The notes beneath the pieces were generated by a model, which was not told the DNA's origin, did not search any database, and worked only from the letters and a program-made list of their open reading frames with translations. Shown here piece by piece: positions 17,187-27,533 of a stretch of DNA of 64,000 nucleotides (the stretch's first letter is position 1; every line of letters begins with the position of its first letter). Location: assembly GCA_963755755.1 (NCBI GenBank), contig CAVWLJ010000019.1, positions 62,001 to 126,000 on the forward strand. The letters are read 5' to 3'. Position numbers and translations under genes: made by a program. This DNA comes from DATKNA01 sp963755755 (GTDB taxonomy: Bacteria; Actinomycetota; Actinomycetes; Actinomycetales; Kineosporiaceae).

Positions 17187-18594
17187 GTGCCGTCGCACCG
17201 CGCCGACACGCCAGCGGATGCACCCACGGTCCTGACGACCAGGCCGTCGACCCCACCTTCACTGCAACGGCGCCGGGACCTCCGGACGCACGGCCGCACC
17301 GCCGCCAGCAGCACTCGCCCGCACGCGCCCTCCGCCGGTCTGGCCTGGCTGGACGCGCCCGAGCAGCCGCGCGCCGCCGCTTCGGCCACGCCGCACGCCG
17401 GCGCGCGCGACGGCCGCCCCGCTCTCGCGCCGGGAGCTGCACCGGCGTGCCGCGCCCACCCCCTCCGCCGGGCCGTCGACCGCCGTCCTCGAGCGCGACG
17501 CGCCGAGCCTGTCGTCGTTCGGCGCGCTCGCGCTGGACCCGCTCTTCGTCACCGGTCCGGGCGCGCGCCGCACGGCCGAGCCGTCCGCCGATGCCGCCCC
17601 GTCGCCGGTCGGCCTGCTGCCCGAACCCCGCGCCCCGCGCACGCCGCCCGCCGGGCTCGGCCTGCCCGCCGTCCTCGACCTGCCCTGGCCCCTGGACGTG
17701 GCCCGCGAGCTGCCGGCCGTGGCCGAGCCGGACGCCCCGGCGTCCGACTCTTCCGTCGCTCCCGTCGCCGCCCCGCCGTCCGTCACCGGCCGGTCCCGGC
17801 GCACCGCAGGCGGGCCCCCCCGCTTCTCCCGGCGCGGCGTCAACCTGCCCCAGGCCGGCATCGCCGGAGCGCTCGGCCTGGCGACCATCGCCGTACCGCT
17901 CACCGGTGCGTTCGCGGTCGCACCGCCGGCCAAGCGGGTCGCCAACGCCGTCTCGGCCGCGGCCCTCGCACCGCTGCCGCCGTTCCCCCTCGCCACCGCG
18001 CCGGCGCGCACCGCGCTCGACGACGTCCGGCTGCTCCCCGACGAGGAGCCGGACGCCTCGGTGCCGGCGCGGCTCGCGGCCCCGCGGGTGCTGCTCGTCG
18101 GGCGCGCCTCCCGGAGCAACGAGCGGGCAATCCTCCCGGGCTGCGACGGCCACGTCCCGGACGTGACGGGGGTCCGGAACGGCGAGCTGCCGGCCTCGAT
18201 GCTGTGCACGCTGTGGGACCCCTCCCGGCAGCTGCGGTCCGACGCGGCGGTGGGGATCGCGAAGCTCAACCTGGCCTACCAGCAGCACTTCGGGCACCCG
18301 ATGTGCTTCAACGACGCCTACCGATCCCTCGCCCAGCAGTACCGGGTCAAGGCCGAGCGCGGGTCCTTCGCGGCGCGGCCGGGCACCAGTGAGCACGGCT
18401 GGGGTCTGGCCGTCGACCTCTGCGACGGCGTCGAGCAGGGCTCCTCGAGCGTGAGCTACCAGTGGATGCGGGCGAACGCGCCGCGCTACGGCTGGGAGAA
18501 CCCGACGTGGGCGCGGCCCGGCGGTGCCGGCCCCTACGAGCCCTGGCACTGGGAGTACCTGCCGGGTGAGAAGGGCCAGGCCTCGGCGTACTGA
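17187..18594 (+). CDS. M15B D-alanyl-D-alanine carboxypeptidase/VanY-like (frame interrupted)
   Basis: Zinc peptidase of about 468 aa acting on peptidoglycan stem peptides. Long Ser/Pro/Arg-rich N-terminal region, a single hydrophobic segment (~230-255) as membrane anchor or signal, then the M15 domain. Zinc ligands: H and D in SEHGWGLAVDL and H in EPWHWEYLPG; a substrate-contacting FNDAYRS precedes them. GTG 17187 is chosen because GGGAGG lies 8 nt upstream. That reading joins the catalytic frame only after a +1 change near 17405, inside GGCGCGCGCGAC. Without repair the catalytic part would have to start within the protein. It likely trims cell-wall peptides; the D,D-specificity is inferred from the family. 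Confidence 0.75.
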
Positions 18595-18606
18595 GACGCT
18601 CGTCCG

Positions 18607-19657
18607 GTGCCCCGTCACGCGTTGCTCGTCCTGCCCTCGGCCAACCGGGTCTACCGGGCCTCGGCGCCGGCGCTGGCGGTCGCGGAACTGCGCGTGCTCG
18701 GCGATGCCGTGCTCGGGGGACGGCTGCGCGACGTCGGCTGGGAGCAGATCTCCGGCGTCCCGTACCTGACGTTCACCGTGCCGGACGACGCTGCGCTCAC
18801 GGCCCGCCGAGCTCGCGGTGCTCGGCCACCTGTCCGTGTTCTACGCGCTGTTCACCGTCGACGCCGCGGGCCCCCTGCTCCGGCCGGTCGCCGTTCCGCC
18901 GGCGGACCGGCTCGACGACGACCTCGTCACGATCCCCAAGTACGTCGGGAAGACCAACGAGCAGTTCACCCGGCTCCTGCTGACCGCGACGGTGGCGTCC
19001 TCGGCCGCCGCCGGGCGGCTGGCCACCGGCGGGCTCGCCGTGCTCGACCCGCTGTGCGGCCGGGGCACGACCCTCAACCAGGCCCTGCTCGCCGGGCACT
19101 CCGCCGCCGGTGTCGACGTGGACGGCAAGCACGTCGAGGCGTACGCGACCTACCTGCGCACCTGGTTGGAGCGCAAGCGGCTCAAGCACCGGGCGACCTT
19201 CGCGCCGGTCCGCCGGTCCGGCGCCACCCTCGGCCGCCGCTTCGTCGCCGAGTTCGGGGCGACCAAGCAGGCGTTCGCCGCCGGCGACCTCCAGCGCGTC
19301 GAGGTCGTCCACGCCGACACGCTCCGCGCCGCCGACTTCTTCCGCCCCGGGTCGTTCGACGTCGTGGTCACCGACGCGCCCTACGGCGTCCAGCACGCGA
19401 GCCGGCGCGGCCCGGGACCTGCCCGCAGCCCGCTCGCCCTGCTCGAGGAGGCCCTGCCCGTCTGGCGGCCGCTCGTCCGCCCCGGCGGAGCCGTGGGCAT
19501 CGCGTGGAACACGCTCGTCGCGCCCCGGGCCGAGCTCGTCGCGCTGCTCGCCGCCGCCGGTCTGCAGCCGCTGGACGAGGGCCCGTACCGCGACCTGGAG
19601 CACCGGGTCGACCAGGGGATCGTGCGGGACGTCGTCATCGGCCGGGTGCCGGCGTGA
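18607..19657 (+). CDS. TRM11-like SAM-dependent methyltransferase (frame interrupted)
   Basis: Predicted nucleic-acid (tRNA guanosine N2-type) methyltransferase of about 349 aa. The N-terminal ~70 residues form an RNA-binding-like domain (HALLVLPSANRVYR). The Rossmann methylase domain has motif I LDPLCGRGTTLNQAL (~130) and the catalytic motif IV TDAPYGV (~240), the D-x-PY form of N-MTases. The frame changes near 18798; removing one C from GGCCCGCC restores LTAAELAVLGHL. GTG start 12 bp after the peptidase stop. The TRM11/UPF0020 family assignment is good; the modified base is not proven. Confidence 0.75.
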
Positions 19658-19708
19658 GCGGGACCGCGCGGACTTGAGATTCGCCTCGGGCCGTCGTTGC
19701 ATGGCCCG

Positions 19709-20344
19709 GTGACGCTCCGCCTCGCCGTGCTGGGGGACTCCGTGGCCTACGGCATCGGCGCCGCACGCGGTTCCGAGACGCCGGCGCAGCGCCTCGTCGC
19801 CGCGCTCGCGGCCGCGGAGATCGACGCCGAGCCGCGCGTCTTCGCCGTCCCCGGGGCGGTCAGCGCCGACCTGTCCGCCCAGGTCGACCGGGCCCGCGCC
19901 TGGCACCCGGACGTCGCGGTGATCGTGATCGGCGCGAACGACCTCACGCGGCTGGTGCCGCCGGAGCGGGCGGCGGCCTCGCTCGCCTCGGCGGTCCGCG
20001 GCCTGGCCTCGGCCGGCGTCCGGGTCGTCGTCGCGCCCGCACCGGACCTCAGCGTCGTCCCGCACGTGCCGCCGGCCTTCCGCGGGATCGTGCGCCTGGG
20101 CAGTGACGCCCTGCGGCGCGCCCAGATCCGCGCGGCGGCGCAGCAGGACGCGCTGGTGGCGGACACCGAGGGCGAGACCTCCTCGGCGTTCGCCCGCGAC
20201 CCCGCCCTCTTCTCGGCGGACAAGTTCCACCCCTCCGGAGCCGGGTACGCGGTCATCGCCGGCGTCCTGGCGCCGCTCGTCGTCCGGGCCGCTCGTGAGG
20301 TGCCGCGCCGGGCCGGGGGCGATCGGGACGCCGAGGCCGGTTAG
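19709..20344 (+). CDS. SGNH/GDSL-type esterase
   Basis: Hydrolase of 211 aa with the four SGNH blocks: GDSVAYGIG (catalytic Ser, ~10), PGAVSADL (Gly block), GANDL (Asn, ~75) and DKFHPSGAGY (Asp/His, ~175). No signal peptide, so cytoplasmic. The GTG at 19709 is chosen because it sits just before the first strand; a TTG 12 nt upstream is in frame. Likely an acyl-ester hydrolase or a lysophospholipase-like enzyme; substrate unknown. Confidence 0.85.
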   Translation: MTLRLAVLGDSVAYGIGAARGSETPAQRLVAALAAAEIDAEPRVFAVPGAVSADLSAQVDRARAWHPDVAVIVIGANDLTRLVPPERAAASLASAVRGLASAGVRVVVAPAPDLSVVPHVPPAFRGIVRLGSDALRRAQIRAAAQQDALVADTEGETSSAFARDPALFSADKFHPSGAGYAVIAGVLAPLVVRAAREVPRRAGGDRDAEAG

Positions 20345-20372
20345 CCCGTCGTCGGCGGCCCCGCGTGGTGCA

Positions 20373-21047
20373 ATGGGCGGCGTGGAGGATCCGGTCCGGC
20401 GCCGGCTCAGCGTCGACGAGCGCCGCGCCCTGCTGCTGGAGCTGGGCCTGCGCCTGTTCGGGGACCGGGGGCTCGACGAGGTCTCGGTGGAGGACATCGC
20501 CCGCGAGGCGGGTGTCAGCGCCGGGCTGCTGTACCACTACTTCGGCAGCAAGCGGGAGTTCCACCACGCGGTGACCGCGCACGCCATGGACCGCCTGCAG
20601 GCGGTGACCATGCCCGACACCTCGCTCTCGCCGGGCGACCAGCTGGTGAGCAGCCTCGCCGCCTACCTGGAGTACCTGCGGTCGGACTCGCGGGGCTGGG
20701 CCTGGCTGCTGCGCGGCGGCGCCGGCGACGGCCAGCTGGCGGCGATCGCCGAGCGGTACCGGCAGGTCGTGGTCGAGAACGTCTTCGCCGGTCTGCCGCC
20801 GGGCTCGGACACGCCGATGACACGCCTGGCGGTCCGCGGCTGGATCGGCTCCAACACCGAGATCTCGCTGCACTGGTTGCCGGCGGGGGAGCCGGAGCTC
20901 GGCACCGTCGTCCGGCTCATGGTCGCGGTCTTCCTGGCCGCGCTCGAGGCCGCCGATCTGGATCCGGTGACCGTGCACCTGCTGCGCGCGGACGTGGACG
21001 CCGCCCTCGAACGACGGCTCGGCGTCGCCGCCGTCCGCCCGCTCTGA
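20373..21047 (+). CDS. TetR-family regulator
   Basis: Repressor of 224 aa. HTH at residues ~12-60 (RRALLLELGLRLFGDRGLDEVSVEDIAREAGVS in pieces, then LLYHYFGSKREFHHAV). The ligand domain includes SDSRGWAWLLRGGAGDG and a helical C-terminus. This variant (YFGSK-x-EFH, W-x-LRGG) resembles regulators of lipid or fatty-acid genes in actinobacteria. ATG 20373 is chosen; GTG 20382 is an alternative. Neighbours are the esterase (29 bp upstream) and the wall-polymer locus (92 bp downstream); the target is unknown. Confidence 0.85.
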   Translation: MGGVEDPVRRRLSVDERRALLLELGLRLFGDRGLDEVSVEDIAREAGVSAGLLYHYFGSKREFHHAVTAHAMDRLQAVTMPDTSLSPGDQLVSSLAAYLEYLRSDSRGWAWLLRGGAGDGQLAAIAERYRQVVVENVFAGLPPGSDTPMTRLAVRGWIGSNTEISLHWLPAGEPELGTVVRLMVAVFLAALEAADLDPVTVHLLRADVDAALERRLGVAAVRPL

Positions 21048-21139
21048 GCGGGCGCTCCGGTGGTCCGCACGGGGGACACGAGCAGGTGCGCGCCAGGGCT
21101 GTGGGCGCGGGTCGGCAAACCGCCTCATAGAGTGCGGGC

Positions 21140-24025
21140 ATGGTCCACACCGCCCTGACGTCCGGCTCCCCGCCCGCTCCGAGCGCCGGGCCCGTCGCCG
21201 GGACGGGCCCGGACGTCGACCAGGCCGCTCCCGACGTGAGCGTCGTCGTGCCCGTGTTCGACGACCCGCTCGTCGAGCAGGCGATCGCGTCCGCGCTGCA
21301 CCAGACCCTGCGCACCGTCGAGGTGGTCGTGGTCGACCACGGCTCCACCGACGGCACCGGAGCGCTGGTCGACCGGATCGCCGCACGCGACTCCCGGGTG
21401 CGCGCCTTCCACCTCCCGGACAACGAGGGCGGCCCCGGGCGGCCGCTCAACGTCGGGCTCGCCGCCGCCAGCGGCCGATACGTGACGATCCTCGGCAGCG
21501 ACGACGAGCTGGAGCGGGATGCCTGCCGGACCCTGCTCGCCGCGGCGGAGGTGGACGGGGCGGACGTCGTCACGAGCCTGACCCGCCGGATCCACGTGCA
21601 CGAGGGGAACCGGGTGCAGCCGTGGTACCCGGTCCTCTACGGACGACGGCGCACCCTGGAGGGGATCCGGGCGGACCTGGAGCAGATCTGGGACCAGATC
21701 CCGGTCGGGAAGCTCTACCGCACCTCCTGGATGCGCGAGAACGAGGTGAGCTTCCCCGAGGACGTCGTCTACGAGGACCAGCTCTTCATGATGCGGGCGT
21801 ACCTGCGCGCCGCCCGGATCTCCGTGGTGCCCGTGCCGACCTACCTCTGGATGGTCAGGTCGAAGGCGGCGCGGCGGTCGATCACCCACAGTCGTTCCGA
21901 CATCCGCAACCTGCTCGACCGGATCGCGGTGAACGAGCGGATCGACGCGCTCCTGGCCGAGGAGGGCGCCGGCGACATCAAGCCGTGGAAGGACCGCAAG
22001 TTCCTGCGCCACGACCTGAAGATGTACCTGCAGGAGCTCTGGCAGCGTGACGACGCCTACCGGCGGGCCTTCGGGGACGTCGCCGGGCGCTACCTGCGGA
22101 CCGTGCCGGACGACGTGCTCGCCGGTGAGACGACCCCGTTGCGCGTCGCGCTGTGGCTGCTGCGCGGGGGCGACGTCGACGGCGCCGTCTCCGCCTACGG
22201 CTACGTGCAGGGCCGGGGCCGGGTGGCCACCGAACTCGTCCGCGACGACGGGCGGGTGTACTGGACCTCCCGGCACCTCGACACCGAGGAGGGCCGGCGT
22301 TGGCTCGACGTGACGGACCTGGGCCTGGACCGGATCGCGCCGGCGGTGATGCACCTGTTCAACCAGATGACCTTCACGCAGGCGGAGGGCGGGCTGCTCG
22401 AGGTCTCCGGCACCGTGCTCAACCAGTTCGGCGTGATCCCCGAGTCGGCCGACGTCCGGCTGCACGTCGTCGTGAAGGCCCGCAGGGGAGGGCGGCAGGT
22501 CCGGTTCCGGGCCACGGACGTCGTCCGCGAGGGATCCACGATCAGGTTCCGCGCGTCGTTGGACCTCGGCACCCGGCTCGAGCTGGGCCTGCGGCGTTCG
22601 CAGATCTTCGACGTCTACCTGGAGTCGGCGTGGGACGGGCAGGTGAACCTGACGAGGACCACTGCCACCGCCGGAGGCTGGCCCGGCATCACCGTCACGG
22701 TGGCCTCGCGGCGCCGGGTGCTGGTCGGGGACACCCTGGTTCCCTACGCCACCCGCGCCGGCAACCTGTCGTTCCAGCTGACGCCCAGCAGCGTGACCTC
22801 GGCGCGGATCGGCGCCCTCGCCGCCGGCGTCGCCCGGTCGGCGCCGGTGCGCGCGGTCAGGAGCACCTACCGGACGACGCTGCGGCCGCGAGCCAAGATC
22901 GCCTACTACGAGGCCTGCACGCGGCTGCCCGTCCAGCGCTCCACGGTGCTCTTCGAGGCGTTCGAGGGGCGTCAGTACTCCGACAGCCCTCGCGCGGTGT
23001 ACGAGGCGCTGCGGCGGATGCACCCGGAGCTGGACCTCGTCTGGAGCTACTCCGGCCGGCGTGGGCCCTCCGGGTTCCCGAAGGACGCGACGCTGGTCCA
23101 GCGCGGGAGCATGGCGTACTACAAGACGCTGGCGACGGCGGGCTACTGGGTGGACAACTACGGCCTGCCCAGGAGCTGCCCGCCCCGGCCGGAGACGACC
23201 TACGTGCAGACCTGGCACGGCACGCCGCTGAAGACACTCTTCTTCGACACCGGGCGGGTCCGGAACCTCCCGCAGGAGGAGCAGGACGCCTGGCAGGAGT
23301 TCCTCGACCGCTGGGACTACGTGGTCATCCCGAACGACTACTACGCGAGCACCTTCCTGCGCTCCAGCAACAGCCGGGCGGTCCCGATCCGGGCCGGCCT
23401 GCCGCGCAACGACGTGCTCGTCACCGGCAACGACGCCGAGACCATCGCCCGCCTCAAGCGGCAGCTCGGGCTGCCCACCGACCGGCGGATCGTCCTGTAC
23501 GCGCCGACCTACCGGCCCGCCCCGCTCGCCCCCGAGTTCCGCTACCCCGACCTCACGGAGCTCGCAGCCGCTCTGGGGGAGGACCACGTCCTGCTCATCC
23601 GCCAGCATTACTACCGCCGGGCGTTCAAGGTCCCGCCGTCGCTGGCGTGGTTCGCGCGCGACGTGTCCGCCCTGGACGAGATGTCGCAGCTGCTGCTCGT
23701 CAGCGACGTGCTCCTCACCGACTACTCCTCCGTCGCCTTCGACTACGCCTTCCTGCGGCGGCCGATGGTGTTCCACGTCCCCGACCTCGAGCAGTACACG
23801 CACGTAACGCCTGGGACATACGTCGACCTCAGAGAGATCGCACCCGGACCCCTCACCAGCACCACCGAGGAGGTCGTCGAGGCGATCCGCGCCACCCGGA
23901 CCTGCCCGGACGCGTACGAGAAGCAGTACGAGGCGTTCTTCCAGCGCTTCTGCGCGGCGGAGAACGGCCGCGCGGCCGAGCGGGTGGTCGAGGCGGTCTG
24001 GGGGCCGGGCCCGGCTCAGGCCTGA
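21140..24025 (+). CDS. GT2 glycosyltransferase fused to TagF-like CDP-glycerol glycerophosphotransferase
   Basis: Large 961-aa enzyme that probably builds a teichoic-acid-like wall polymer at the inner membrane face. Residues ~35-330: GT-A fold GT2 (VSVVVPVFDD, DHGSTDGTG, GSDDELE as the metal-binding motif, VYEDQLFM). A beta-rich middle (~400-560). The C-terminal half is a Glyphos_transf domain with QTWHGTPLKTL (catalytic His), RNDVLV, LYAPTYRP and VLLTDYSSVAFDYA near 865. The gene is 2.9 kb with no frame problem. The start ATG 21140 follows an AT-richer gap. The fusion suggests alternate addition of sugar and glycerol-phosphate by one protein. Polymer composition is inference. Confidence 0.88.
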   Translation: MVHTALTSGSPPAPSAGPVAGTGPDVDQAAPDVSVVVPVFDDPLVEQAIASALHQTLRTVEVVVVDHGSTDGTGALVDRIAARDSRVRAFHLPDNEGGPGRPLNVGLAAASGRYVTILGSDDELERDACRTLLAAAEVDGADVVTSLTRRIHVHEGNRVQPWYPVLYGRRRTLEGIRADLEQIWDQIPVGKLYRTSWMRENEVSFPEDVVYEDQLFMMRAYLRAARISVVPVPTYLWMVRSKAARRSITHSRSDIRNLLDRIAVNERIDALLAEEGAGDIKPWKDRKFLRHDLKMYLQELWQRDDAYRRAFGDVAGRYLRTVPDDVLAGETTPLRVALWLLRGGDVDGAVSAYGYVQGRGRVATELVRDDGRVYWTSRHLDTEEGRRWLDVTDLGLDRIAPAVMHLFNQMTFTQAEGGLLEVSGTVLNQFGVIPESADVRLHVVVKARRGGRQVRFRATDVVREGSTIRFRASLDLGTRLELGLRRSQIFDVYLESAWDGQVNLTRTTATAGGWPGITVTVASRRRVLVGDTLVPYATRAGNLSFQLTPSSVTSARIGALAAGVARSAPVRAVRSTYRTTLRPRAKIAYYEACTRLPVQRSTVLFEAFEGRQYSDSPRAVYEALRRMHPELDLVWSYSGRRGPSGFPKDATLVQRGSMAYYKTLATAGYWVDNYGLPRSCPPRPETTYVQTWHGTPLKTLFFDTGRVRNLPQEEQDAWQEFLDRWDYVVIPNDYYASTFLRSSNSRAVPIRAGLPRNDVLVTGNDAETIARLKRQLGLPTDRRIVLYAPTYRPAPLAPEFRYPDLTELAAALGEDHVLLIRQHYYRRAFKVPPSLAWFARDVSALDEMSQLLLVSDVLLTDYSSVAFDYAFLRRPMVFHVPDLEQYTHVTPGTYVDLREIAPGPLTSTTEEVVEAIRATRTCPDAYEKQYEAFFQRFCAAENGRAAERVVEAVWGPGPAQA

Positions 24026-24789
24026 GTCGCCGCCCCGTGGCGGGCGGGTGCGTCGTCCACGACCACCGCGTCCACCCCGGCGGCCGCGAGCAGCGGGGTC
24101 ACGGCCGCATCCGGGCACCACGCCAGCACCTGCAGCCCTGCCGCGTGAGCGGCGTCCAGGACCTGCGGCGCGTCCGGTCGCAGGACGAACCCTCCGTCGA
24201 CGGCGTCGATGGAACCGAGGGAGCCGACCTGCAGGGCGAGGACGTCCATGCCGAGCCGAGCGGCGGCCGCGACGGCGATGCGCGGCGGGAACCGGAACCA
24301 GGTCAGGAGCCCGAGCCGCGCCGCCGGCACGCGCTCCCGCAGCTCGAGCAGCGCGGCGGGGTCGAACGACGTGACGAGCAGCGGGCGCCGCGACGCCTCG
24401 CGCTCGACCAGTGGTGCGAGGACCGCGGCGGTCGCGTGCTCGGCCTCGGCGCCGGCGTCCTCCAGGGAGCTCTTGAGGTCGATGTCGACGCCCACCGAGG
24501 TCGGGAGCGCCTCCAGAGCGGCCGCCAGGTCGTCCACCCCACCGGCCCGCAACTCGCGGACGGAGCGGCCGATCGCGGTACTTCCGTCGGGGGCGACCGG
24601 GTCGTGGAGCAGGGCCAGCCCGTCCGAGCAGCGGTGCACGTCGAGCTCCACCCAGCTCAACCCCGCCTGCACCGCCGCGGTGAGAGAGGCGATCGTGTTC
24701 TCCCTGTGGCCGAGGACGGTGCGGGCGCCGAAGCCCCGATGGCCGATGACGGTGGGACGGTCCTGGAACAGCGGCTCCCGGTCACGCAT
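24016..24789 (-). CDS. Glycerophosphodiester phosphodiesterase
   Basis: GDPD family enzyme of 257 aa, TIM barrel, cleaving glycerophosphodiesters to glycerol-phosphate and an alcohol. Conserved pieces: GHRGFGA (catalytic His, ~15), HRENT, the metal and catalytic motif ELDVHRCSDGLALLHDP (~55) and the C-terminal VLAWCPD. No signal peptide, so cytosolic. ATG start at 24789. It overlaps the end of the GT2-TagF gene by 10 bp, convergently, and sits 2 bp downstream of the 24792 transferase gene. It may recycle glycerol-phosphate for the polymer pathway. Confidence 0.88.
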   Translation of the reverse strand: MRDREPLFQDRPTVIGHRGFGARTVLGHRENTIASLTAAVQAGLSWVELDVHRCSDGLALLHDPVAPDGSTAIGRSVRELRAGGVDDLAAALEALPTSVGVDIDLKSSLEDAGAEAEHATAAVLAPLVEREASRRPLLVTSFDPAALLELRERVPAARLGLLTWFRFPPRIAVAAAARLGMDVLALQVGSLGSIDAVDGGFVLRPDAPQVLDAAHAAGLQVLAWCPDAAVTPLLAAAGVDAVVVDDAPARHGAATQA

Positions 24790-24791
24790 CC

Positions 24792-26045
24792 CTACGCCTG
24801 CAGCCGGCCGGCGACCAGCTGGTCCCGCAGGTCGCACAGCCTGCGCACCTCCGCGACGAAGCGCGCGGTGCTCTCGCCGTCGGCAGCCAGGTCCCCGAAG
24901 TACGCCTTGCGCACCGCGAGCCGGTCGGCCCGGCGCGGGTCCGTGTCGAGCTGCTCCGTGACGAGGGCGCCGAGGCCGGCGACGTTGCCCGCATGCACGA
25001 CGTCGCTCCCGGCCGCCAGCGGCGTCGCCGCCTGCAGCGCCTGCGCGTCCCCCCGGACGTCGGTGAGGACGACGGGGCGGTCCGGCCGCAGGAACAGATG
25101 GTCCAGGGCCACCGCGGAGACGTCGGTCACGAGCACGTCCGCGGACGCGAGCGCGGCGAGCACGTCGACGCCGTCGAGCGCGGCGTGGCCGGCGAGCCCG
25201 TCGCCCGGCGAGGTCGACGCGAGCAGGCGCAGGATCGTCCGATGGGCCAGCCGCACCTCCGGGTCGTCGCCGACGGCGATGCGGGGGTGCGGCTTGTAGA
25301 GCACCCGGACGGTGCCGAGCCGCAGCAGCTGCTCGACGACGGGAACGCCGAGTCGGCGGACCGAGCTCCAGTCGTTGTCCGCGCTCTCGCCCTCCCAGGT
25401 GGGTGCGTACAGGACGGTCGGCGCCGGTCCCGGCGGCAGCACGGGCCCGGGAGCGAAGTCCAGCGGCGGGCGGCCCACGCGGACGAGCCGGCGCGGCTCG
25501 AACTCCAGCAGGTTGTCGAGGTAGCGCCGTTCGGCGATCTCCCCGGCGACGAAGACCCGGTCGTAGGCCTTGGCCTGGTTGCTGAAGCTGCTGCGCTTGT
25601 CGCTCTCGCCGTGGTTGAGGTGCACGTGCAGCGTCGTCCGGTGGGTCAGCGACTGGAAGTTGAGCTGGCCGTGGTTGACGTACAGCACGACCTTGGACCG
25701 GCCTCGCTCGTAGTAGGCCATCACGTCCTCGTACCTGCGCAGCAGCGCCAAGGGCAGCGAGGTGCTCGCCGACAGGGCGGCGAACGTGTCCGGGGTGCGC
25801 AGCACGCAGGCCACCGGGCGCTCGCGCGCGAGCGCCTCCATCACCGGCAGCCACTGCGTCAGCTGATAGCCGCGCGCGAGGGTCTCCGGGAAGTAAACGA
25901 CCACCTCGGCGGCCTCGGCGGCCGGGTCGACCAGCACCATCGGCGTGAGGAGCAGGCGCTGCTGCACCGTCCGCGCGCTGCGCTCGACATAGTTGGCGCT
26001 GCGGAGCGCGAAGCGGCGCAGGCCGCCGGGATCAGCGGGAGGCAT
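24792..26045 (-). CDS. CDP-glycerol glycerophosphotransferase-like protein
   Basis: Protein of 417 aa resembling the C-terminal catalytic domain of TagB/TagF enzymes. HVHLNHGESDKRS supplies the catalytic His region (~165), VRVGRPPLDFA and VLYAPTWEGE the CDP-binding part, then LYKPHPRI and DVLVTDVSAVALDHLF near the end. ATG 26045 is chosen over an upstream in-frame start at 26105 because the longer form adds no recognisable sequence. It forms an operon with the phosphodiesterase and is divergent from the CDP-alcohol transferase gene at 26147. It is a candidate primase or polymerase for the same wall polymer. Confidence 0.82.
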   Translation of the reverse strand: MPPADPGGLRRFALRSANYVERSARTVQQRLLLTPMVLVDPAAEAAEVVVYFPETLARGYQLTQWLPVMEALARERPVACVLRTPDTFAALSASTSLPLALLRRYEDVMAYYERGRSKVVLYVNHGQLNFQSLTHRTTLHVHLNHGESDKRSSFSNQAKAYDRVFVAGEIAERRYLDNLLEFEPRRLVRVGRPPLDFAPGPVLPPGPAPTVLYAPTWEGESADNDWSSVRRLGVPVVEQLLRLGTVRVLYKPHPRIAVGDDPEVRLAHRTILRLLASTSPGDGLAGHAALDGVDVLAALASADVLVTDVSAVALDHLFLRPDRPVVLTDVRGDAQALQAATPLAAGSDVVHAGNVAGLGALVTEQLDTDPRRADRLAVRKAYFGDLAADGESTARFVAEVRRLCDLRDQLVAGRLQA

Positions 26046-26146
26046 CGGCCAATGGTAGCTTCGTCCGATTCGCCGGGTGCCCGCGCCGCTCCCGAGCGCG
26101 AGCACGAGCGGTGCGGCGTGCCGCGCGTCGGACGGAAGGACGGACG

Positions 26147-27533
26147 GTGGTGGCGCGTGCCCGGGCGACCACGGGCCGGCCGGTGACGCTCTCCGCGTCG
26201 GACCGGGCTCGGCTCGACCAGGCGGTCAAGTCCGACGACTCCCCGTACACCACGTTCGCGATCTCGCCGTGGTCGAAGTACCTCGCCTGGGAGGCGGGCC
26301 GGCTCGGGCTGACACCGAACCAGGTGACGCTGACGTCCGTCGCCGTGGCCGCCCTGGCCGCCGCCGCCTTCGCCACCGGAGCCCGCCCCGGGTACGTGCT
26401 GGGCGCGCTGCTGCTGCAGCTCTCCTTCGGCCTGGACTGCGCGGACGGGCAGCTGGCCCGCCTGACCTCGAGCTTCTCCCAGCTCGGCGGGTGGCTCGAC
26501 GCGATGTGCGACCGGCTCAAGGAGTACATCGTCTACGCCGGCCTGGCGGTGGGATCGCTGCGGGCCGGTGACGACGTCTGGCTCCTCGCGGTGCTCGCGC
26601 TGGTCCTGCAGACCGTCCGGCACGCCGTGGACACCGCGTGGTCCGTGACCCCCGCGGCGGTGTCGGCCGGCGCGGAGGGCGCGGCCCGCGCGGCGACAGG
26701 GGAGCGGCGTCGCTGGCACTGGGCCCGCAAGGTGGCGATCCTGCCGATCGGCGAGCGCTGGCTGCTCGTCTCCGTGCTGGCCGCCTTCACCCGCCCGCGG
26801 GTCGTCTTCGTCGTGCTCCTCGCCGCCGGGGTGCTGGCGGCCGCGTACATGGTGGCGGCGCGGCTGCGGCGTTCCCTGCCGGCCGCCGGCCGCGGCGACG
26901 GCGCCGGAGGCGGCCGCACAGCTCGACCGCCTGCGCAACGCCGGCCCGCTGGCCGCGCTCCTGGCACGGGTCGGCCCCGACCGGCCGGCGGCGGCCGTCG
27001 TCCTCCCGGTGCTCGGCGCGGTCCTCCTCGCCGCCGGCCTGGTGGAGTCGGTCACCGCGGGCTCCGGCGTGCCGCTGCTGCTCGGGGCACTGGCGCTGGT
27101 CCTGCTCGCGGCCCTCGGGGGCCGCCGGCGGCCGGACCCGCGCTGGGGCTGGACCGTGCCGCCCCTGCTCCGCAGCGCCGAGTACGCGACGGCCGTGGTG
27201 GCGGGCTGGATCTCGGCGACGAGCATGTCCCTTCCGTACGTGTACCTTCTTGTCGCTGTTTGGCTCGATTACGACTCGGCGTACCGGATACGGCATCGTC
27301 TCCCCGGGAACGGTCGGTGGGGCGAGCCCTCGCCGACCGTGGACGTGCCCGGATTCGAGGTGCGGCTCCTCGCCGTCGCCGCCCTGGCGACGGCCGGCGG
27401 CACCGTCTTCGGAACGGGCATGGCGGTCCTCGTCGCGGTGCTGCTCGTCCTCGCCATCGCGCGGGGTGCGAGGCTGTGGCGGCGATCGAACGGAAACGAC
27501 CTGGATGCGGACGGAAGAGGTGGGTACGGGTGA
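26147..27533 (+). CDS. CDP-alcohol phosphatidyltransferase with extra C-terminal membrane domain (frame interrupted)
   Basis: Integral membrane enzyme of about 461 aa that transfers a phospho-alcohol from a CDP-alcohol. Signature at ~95-120: D-x2-DGQLARL-x8-GGWLDAMCD, carrying all four aspartates of the family consensus. It has about six helices in the first half and a second block of membrane helices in the last 170 residues, which is longer than the usual ~200-aa enzyme. The GTG at 26147 has GGAAGGA 6 nt upstream. The frame changes near 26892; removing one C from GGCCGCGG restores PAAGAATAPEAA. The GTGA overlap couples it to the nucleotidyltransferase, suggesting that this enzyme uses the CDP-alcohol made by the next two genes. 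Confidence 0.8.

Noticed and set aside
21125..24121. A 998-codon open frame antisense to the GT2-TagF gene
   Set aside because: It mirrors the GC-rich third-position bias of the real gene, has no domain-like motifs, and is composed mostly of Arg/Gly/Pro/Ala; typical shadow frame.
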